From contig JBGTKH010000064.1 in NCBI GenBank assembly GCA_041744735.1, positions 1 to 7,431 on the forward strand: 7,431 bases of DNA. The letters run 5' to 3'. A program made the position numbers and the translations under genes. Below the pieces are notes generated by a model. The model was not told where the DNA came from. It did not search any database and worked only from the letters and a program-made list of their open reading frames with translations. Positions 6,162 through 7,431 of this stretch are shown here, piece by piece. Position 1 is the stretch's first letter, and the number at the start of each line of letters is the position of its first letter. The stretch is from JBGTKH01 sp041744735. Lineage in GTDB: Bacteria > Planctomycetota > Planctomycetia > Pirellulales > Pirellulaceae.

Positions 6162-6329
6162 GTGAAAGTGTGCCAGGTAATTACGAGGTTAGAGCGAGAT
6201 GGATGGAATCTGGTTCGCACGAAAGGCAGCCACCGATTCCCGAACCATCTTCCGTCTGCGAGTACGTCGATGCTTGATCTCTCGCTAGCAGCCGAATTTC
6301 TGCATCGCGGCGCGAAAGATGCTTCCTAG
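6162..6329 (+). pseudogene. hicA: Decayed hicA toxin gene (HicA-like N-terminal half)
   Basis: HicA toxins are small mRNA interferases of the dsRBD fold, normally paired with HicB. From the GTG at 6162 the first 25 residues read MKVCQVITRLERDGW, then NLVRTKGSHR, a very close match to HicA, with the catalytic histidine at position 24 exactly where it should be. GAGGA (6149-6153) lies 8 bases upstream. After SHR the usual HicA continuation (an aromatic residue, H-P, the V-T-V strand, then a C-terminal helix ending in I-L-x-x-A-G-L) is not seen in this frame, which ends after 55 residues with an unrelated-looking tail. The plus-one frame past position 6240 shows only weak traces of it (RVRR, ISR, stop, QPNFCIAARKMLP), which suggests at least one frameshift plus further decay. 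No hicB is found within the next 258 bases. A longer GTG start at 6147 is possible but does not fit the family. Confidence 0.7.
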
Positions 6330-6587
6330 AGCGACAAGGCGGAACGGAATTGATTCCTCGCCTCAGCTTGCACGTGCAATCGTTTCGCGCAGCGATGTTT
6401 TTTGTTTGTCGCCGTGATACCAGTAACGGTGACGTGCGAACTGACCTTGTAAAGATTTCAAATCGTCACCACATTGTTGCAACCCAAACTGCAATCGATC
6501 GCCGCACTGACAGCAGGAAGCTGAAATAGGCAGTGATCGACAGACCCGATCTCAAAAGATCAATCATCGAATCCAAGGAGGGAAGAG
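6330..6587. other. Intergenic region with several inverted repeats, no supported gene
   Basis: This stretch is lower in G+C than metG and has no convincing coding sequence. Direct reading shows GGTGACG (6428-6434) and its exact complement CGTCACC (6464-6470) separated by 29 bases, with GATTT-C-AAATC (6454-6464) inside the loop. An imperfect pair has CGATC/CACTG around 6496-6509 and CAGTGATCG at 6531-6539. A small hairpin GATCT-CAAA-AGATC lies at 6548-6561, just before the next gene's ribosome site. These could be remnants of the hicA neighbourhood or regulatory structures for the thioredoxin/protease gene. No clear -35/-10 promoter pair was found. Confidence 0.35.
6575..6582 (+). promoter_or_regulatory. 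Near-perfect ribosome binding site AAGGAGGG
   Basis: AAGGAGGG ends 5 bases before the ATG at 6588. It is the strongest Shine-Dalgarno in the window. An in-frame stop lies at 6534-6536 with no other start codon between, so it fixes the start of the thioredoxin/protease gene. Confidence 0.8.
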
Positions 6588-7431
6588 ATGGTCTCGCTGA
6601 ATGCACTTCTGCTTGTGGCCGCGCTTTCTGGAGCCGGCGAAACGGTCCTGCTCGACTTCTCCGCCGATTGGTGCGGCCCCTGCCGGACGATGGAGCCCAC
6701 GATCCAGCGGCTGGCCGGCGAAGGGTTTCCCGTCCGCCGCATTGACATTGACCGCGATCGGCAATTGGCCGCCCAACACCAAGTCACTGGCGTGCCGTGC
6801 TTTGTGATGCTGTCCAATGGGCAGGAAGTCGATCGCGTCGTGGGTGCGACCAGCTTCGACCGGCTGGTGCGGATGTACGAGACCGCCCAATTCTCGCCGC
6901 CAGCCCCGCGTACCGACGTGGTGCGCGGCCAATCGCCCGACGACCGCCGATTGCCTGGCTCGCGGTTGTTCGGCGGGTTCGGCCGGCAAGAGAACGAGAC
7001 CGCGGCGAGCGCCACTGTGTTTCCGCCCGCCGATGCGTTTCCAGTGGCCGCCGCATCCGCCGCTCTGGCGACCAATGCAATACCGCCCACAGGCGTGTCC
7101 CCCGATCAACTTGCCTTGGCGGCGACCGTGCGTTTGAAAGTGGAAGACGCCCGCGGCAATTCATACGGCACCGGCACGATCATCGACACACACGGTGACG
7201 AAGCGCTGATCGTCACCTGCGGTCATCTGTTTCGCGACTCGGCGGGCAAAGGCAAGATCACGGTTGACTTGTGCGCTCCGAACACCACGGGTCCCATCCC
7301 CGGCCAACTGATTCGTTACGACGCCGACACGCGCGACATCGCACTGGTCAGCATTCGGCCCGGCATCGCTGTCGCGCCGGCTCAGGTCGCGCCGAGCAAC
7401 TTTCAACCGCGCGTCGGCGCGGCGGTGTTCA
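6588..7431 (+). CDS. Thioredoxin domain fused to trypsin-like serine protease domain, cut by window edge
   Basis: The frame is open from the ATG at 6588 to the window end, giving 281 residues with no stop. Residues 1-16 are hydrophobic (SLNALLLVAALSGAG) and may be a short export signal, though no Lys or Arg precedes the hydrophobic part. A thioredoxin-like domain (about 17-100) has the redox motif WCGPC (28-32), the IDIDRDRQLAAQHQVTGVP stretch and the expected cis-proline P70, followed by an extra Cys71. A Pro/Ala-rich linker (about 101-175) leads to a trypsin-like domain. SYGTGTIID (192-200) is followed by LIVTCGHLF with His213 in place of the usual T-A-A-H, and RDIALVSI with Asp250 as the second triad residue. 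The catalytic Ser would lie beyond the window. From memory, this fusion and the TCGH-type signature occur in planctomycetes. The likely role is a periplasmic or envelope thiol-redox and proteolysis factor, but no substrate can be inferred. Confidence 0.85.
   Translation, partial: MVSLNALLLVAALSGAGETVLLDFSADWCGPCRTMEPTIQRLAGEGFPVRRIDIDRDRQLAAQHQVTGVPCFVMLSNGQEVDRVVGATSFDRLVRMYETAQFSPPAPRTDVVRGQSPDDRRLPGSRLFGGFGRQENETAASATVFPPADAFPVAAASAALATNAIPPTGVSPDQLALAATVRLKVEDARGNSYGTGTIIDTHGDEALIVTCGHLFRDSAGKGKITVDLCAPNTTGPIPGQLIRYDADTRDIALVSIRPGIAVAPAQVAPSNFQPRVGAAVF

Noticed and set aside
6395..6529. Short plus-strand frame of 44 codons starting MFFVCRRDTSNG, considered as a small gene or a hicB remnant
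   Set aside because: It has no ribosome site and no HicB-like pattern, and it spans the inverted repeats of an otherwise empty region.
6560..7109. Two overlapping minus-strand frames of about 180 codons at the right end
   Set aside because: Both are antisense to the thioredoxin/protease gene, which has a strong ribosome site and two recognisable domains.

Overview
The window looks like a piece of a planctomycete chromosome, most likely from the Pirellulales side of the phylum. This is an inference from gene content: a DUF4058 gene, a thioredoxin domain fused to a trypsin-like protease domain with a TCGH active-site signature, and housekeeping genes of roughly 58-65% G+C scattered singly rather than in tight operons. 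No rRNA, tRNA, CRISPR array, insertion sequence or phage gene was seen.

Layout. Positions 1-2934, all on the minus strand, form a sulfate-assimilation locus. cysD is complete (2934 to 2023) and cysN enters at 228 and runs off the left edge. These two subunits of ATP sulfurylase are normally adjacent. Here three other same-strand genes lie between them: a one-pass membrane protein (1943 to 1491), a small Trp-rich acidic protein that overlaps it by 8 bases (1498 to 1142), and a DUF4058 protein (1082 to 276). The first two are clearly lower in G+C than cysD and look like a laterally acquired pair.

Positions 2935-3195 are a divergent control region. They hold a plausible cysD promoter on the minus strand and, on the plus strand, a strong-looking promoter with an 18-bp inverted repeat between its -35 and -10 boxes. 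The latter serves a higBA toxin-antitoxin module (3196-3922) in toxin-first order with overlapping genes. metG (5995 to 3947, minus strand), a complete methionyl-tRNA synthetase with a C-terminal tRNA-binding domain, converges on higA with only 24 bases between them.

Positions 5996-6587 contain no intact gene. A decayed hicA toxin gene (6162-6329) keeps its first 25 or so residues, including the catalytic His24, but has lost the usual C-terminal half and has no hicB beside it. A 258-base stretch with several inverted repeats follows. From 6588 to the right edge, a plus-strand gene preceded by a near-perfect Shine-Dalgarno encodes the thioredoxin/serine-protease fusion and is cut by the window end.

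The genes do not form one pathway. CysD and CysN activate sulfate, MetRS charges tRNA, and the two toxin-antitoxin loci are accessory. The best candidate for something undescribed is the two-gene unit at 1142-1943 placed inside the sulfate-activation operon. Its function cannot be read from sequence alone.
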